From Spirochaetota bacterium (GTDB taxonomy: Bacteria > Spirochaetota > UBA4802 > JAFGJZ01), in contig JAEWVM010000047.1 of NCBI GenBank assembly GCA_023396615.1, forward strand, positions 1 through 41,740: a stretch of 41,740 bases of DNA. The letters are read 5' to 3'. Positions 39,977-41,740 of this stretch are shown piece after piece (within the stretch, counting starts at the first letter, position 1; every line of letters starts with the position of its first letter). The notes beneath the pieces are model-generated. The model was not told the DNA's origin. It saw nothing but the letters and a program-made list of their open reading frames with translations, and made no database searches. The position numbers and the translations under genes are program-made.

Positions 39977-41146
39977 CTATGCAGACATCATTTTAGATAT
40001 AACAGCAATGAAAATCATGGGATCAGAGACTTTAAAATAATAAGGTGTTTTATGGTTCACGGCGATAACTTCAATGATATCACCATTCCATGATTTGTTT
40101 GCTGAAATTATTGAATTAAACTTAATCGATTTATGACCGGTTTTAACTATTTCAAGAGAAGAATCTGTTAAAACTACAGCGCCCAAATCGTCGTATACGA
40201 GTTCGGTGACATCATTGTTCGTTCTTTCTTTAAAATAATCCGAGAGGCTTTCATATAAGCAGGATGGAATTTCAGGTAATGAGGTCAAAGTTATCGGTTT
40301 CGGTTTAAATTCAATTTTTCTGCATTCCTCAAGATTTTTATATTCCTGAATCGTTTGATTGAATTCTTCGCGGCGTGAATCTGGCAACCGGAATGTTTCA
40401 AAACATCTGTTGATAAGATTTTCTTCTTCCTCGGAGAGGAAGTTGTCTGCGATAGCTATTTTAATTATTTCGCTTATGATTATATCATTTGCATGAGAGA
40501 TAAAATTTTCAGGAAGATGCTCTGAATATTTTTTTATAAAGAGTTCTTCTTCCTCAGATATTTGCTGGTCATTAAAAACTCTGTCGATAAGAATCGAATA
40601 ATTCGACATCAAAATTCTTTGTTTAACGCCGCTTCCCATTTTAGTAATTTTTGATAATAATTCTTCTGCTTTATTCAGAGGCTCATTCATTATTGCCGTA
40701 GAAAATGCCTGGATGATTTGTTTGTTTTTTTTTGCCTTAAGTGCGAAGGCTATCATTGCGGCTGTTCCGCCTGCAATCAAATATCCCCAAAATATTGAAA
40801 AATTCAAATTTGAAAAAAACATAAGAAGAAATATAATAGGTACGGATATCAAATATGATGTTGTAACCCGATTTTTGCCGGAAATCTGATCAGCAGGGAT
40901 TGCTTCTATATATTTTTCAGTCTGCGCTTCTTCGTTTTTATTTTCTGTAATCCGATGAGAAGACGATGATCCGCTTATTGATTTTCTGACGATTGAACCG
41001 TAAGAGCCGCTGGAACTTTGAGCGTTATGAGAATTAAATCCGACGCGAAGTCCCTTGATCCCGCCCGGCACTAAAAATCTGCCTTTAGAAATATTCAAGA
41101 TTATTACACCGCTGAGTGAAACTCTTTTTCTTAATGCGCTTCTCAT
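39977..41146 (-). CDS. Membrane protein with DUF4236-like, TerB-like and C-terminal domains
   Basis: This is a 389 aa protein. The first about 40 residues (RKRVSLSGVIILNISKGRF, then GGIKGLRVGF) match the short DUF4236 pattern RK.i.lg.gvrlN.Sk.G, with a Ser/Gly-rich tail. Two transmembrane helices follow at about 95-137 (TTSYLISVPIIFLLMFFS and WGYLIAGGTAAMIAFAL). A helical region at about 145-265 carries two acidic motifs, DQQISEEEELFIKKYSEHLP and DNFLSEEEENLINRCFETF, as in TerB-type calcium or metal binding folds. The C-terminal about 90 residues look like a beta-rich PH-type domain. The function is unknown; stress sensing at the inner membrane is a reasonable guess. AAGGCGG precedes the ATG. 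Confidence 0.75.
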   Translation of the reverse strand: MRSALRKRVSLSGVIILNISKGRFLVPGGIKGLRVGFNSHNAQSSSGSYGSIVRKSISGSSSSHRITENKNEEAQTEKYIEAIPADQISGKNRVTTSYLISVPIIFLLMFFSNLNFSIFWGYLIAGGTAAMIAFALKAKKNKQIIQAFSTAIMNEPLNKAEELLSKITKMGSGVKQRILMSNYSILIDRVFNDQQISEEEELFIKKYSEHLPENFISHANDIIISEIIKIAIADNFLSEEEENLINRCFETFRLPDSRREEFNQTIQEYKNLEECRKIEFKPKPITLTSLPEIPSCLYESLSDYFKERTNNDVTELVYDDLGAVVLTDSSLEIVKTGHKSIKFNSIISANKSWNGDIIEVIAVNHKTPYYFKVSDPMIFIAVISKMMSA

Positions 41147-41200
41147 AGCTAATACCGCCTTTTGTTATGCATTTATAAAAAAATAAACTAATTTCAAGAA

Positions 41201-41239
41201 ATTAATCACTTTAAAAAAATTTTTTTTAAAGTGATTAAT
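41201..41239. repeat. Perfect 19-bp AT-rich palindrome
   Basis: ATTAATCACTTTAAAAAAA (41201-41219) is mirrored exactly at 41221-41239 around a single central T. It lies in the 290-base space between the divergent TerB-like and HAD genes, where terminators are not expected. It may be an operator or a cruciform-forming element. The rest of the gap holds a candidate HAD promoter and no gene. Confidence 0.75.
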
Positions 41240-41350
41240 TTGACTGAATCCATCTGTGATTTAACTCTTTGTATTCCTATTTTATAAGATGAATTCTACA
41301 TTGTGAGTTTTTAAGTCTCGATAATATGTTAGAAAACAATAGAAAACAGA

Positions 41351-41379
41351 TTGACTAGGCTAGACTGCGTGCCTGAAAT
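41351..41379 (+). promoter_or_regulatory. Putative promoter of the HAD gene
   Basis: TTGACT (41351-41356), 17 bases, TGAAAT (41374-41379), about 57 bases before the ATG. Confidence 0.4.
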
Positions 41380-41436
41380 ATCCGTATTGAGCAGCTGTGA
41401 TATTATTAACTGAAATTTGCTACCGGAAGGTGTTTT

Positions 41437-41740
41437 ATGAAAGCTTATCTTTTTGATTTTGACGGAACTCTTGTTGATACAATGGAAGGCTTTGCTGATA
41501 TTGCCGGTTTTGCGATTAACCGTGACCATCCCGAAATGAGTTTTGAAGAAGCAAGGCATAATTACATTCAGACTTCAGGAGTTCCTTTTTGTCAGCAAAT
41601 TGAATTGATTTTCCCTAACCACCCGGCAAATTCAGGCACAATTGAATATTTTGAGAAAACAAAAATTGAAGGTTTTTTCGGGCAGAAATTTCATGATGAT
41701 GTGAGATTTGCTATAAATTCCCTGAGACAGAGGGGGGATC
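41437..41740 (+). CDS. HAD-superfamily hydrolase, 3' end outside window
   Basis: The first 101 residues are visible and the frame is still open at the window end. The N terminus MKAYLFDFDGTLVDTMEGFA carries the HAD motif I DxDGT/V, with nucleophile Asp7 and Asp9. An alpha-helical cap follows (EEARHNYIQTSGVPFCQQIE), typical of phosphoglycolate phosphatase/beta-phosphoglucomutase-like subfamily I proteins. GGAAGGTG precedes the ATG by five bases. Motifs II to IV lie outside the window, so the activity and substrate class cannot be narrowed. Confidence 0.85.
   Translation, partial: MKAYLFDFDGTLVDTMEGFADIAGFAINRDHPEMSFEEARHNYIQTSGVPFCQQIELIFPNHPANSGTIEYFEKTKIEGFFGQKFHDDVRFAINSLRQRGD

Noticed and set aside
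41329..41559. 76-aa minus-strand frame at the right end
   Set aside because: It is antisense to the HAD gene, whose DFDGT motif and ribosome site are clear.

Overview
The window is AT-rich and densely coded, with many ATGA, TGATG and TAATG stop/start overlaps. The organism is a motile diderm bacterium. It has an L-ring and P-ring flagellar cassette (flgG-flgA-flgH-flgI-flgJ), a TolC-MacA-MacB type efflux system, a periplasmic HtrA protease and several lipoproteins with lipobox cysteines. The flgGAHIJ order, an unusually short SMC (911 aa) and the lipoprotein content are reminiscent of Spirochaetota or a neighbouring lineage. That placement is inference only; no rRNA or marker phylogeny is available here. 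No phage, insertion sequence or CRISPR array was found, so this looks like ordinary chromosome with some lineage-specific oddities.

Layout. 1-3738: an unrecognised 5'-truncated gene, a pyruvate phosphate dikinase homologue with an eroded nucleotide site, and a small DUF1858 redox-disulfide protein. These end at a strong hairpin shared with convergent tRNA-Tyr and tRNA-Thr genes (3738-3896, minus). 4082-8458: a four-gene tripartite efflux operon. 8633-11545: a XerC/XerD recombinase, a SpoIID-like lipoprotein, a STAS protein and peptidyl-tRNA hydrolase. 11581-14675: a short-chain dehydrogenase converging on a GH9 glucanase plus ThuA operon; both outer promoters carry near-identical palindromes resembling LacI-family operators. 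14778-18371: a tiny hypothetical gene, then flgG, flgA, flgH, flgI and flgJ. 18374-20013: a degenerate EtfB/EtfA-like pair continuous with the flagellar operon. 20039-26082: a TPR lipoprotein, DprA, lysine 2,3-aminomutase and SMC. 26130-28385: an exported Fn3-like protein, a VanW protein and an AMMECR1-domain protein with a signal-like N terminus. 28369-32246 (minus): an exported protein, then a strong hairpin, an amidase, an HtrA protease and a small exported protein. 32534-36724: a UDP-sugar pyrophosphorylase, then a translationally coupled ATP-grasp/methyltransferase/methyltransferase set. 36709-39557 (minus): a STAS protein, a propeller-like lipoprotein and NAD(P)HX repair enzyme Nnr. 39756-39828: tRNA-Trp. 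39977-41146 (minus): a DUF4236-like/TerB-like membrane protein. 41437-end: a HAD hydrolase cut by the window edge.

The best leads are: (i) the EtfAB-like pair with eroded cofactor signatures attached to a flagellar operon; (ii) the dikinase homologue whose phosphohistidine and PEP domains are intact while its ATP-binding residues are not; (iii) the putative LacI-type operator pair bracketing GH9/ThuA/SDR; (iv) the short SMC with a minimal central domain; and (v) the ATP-grasp plus two-methyltransferase cassette. None is a proven new system. Each comes with a decisive check.
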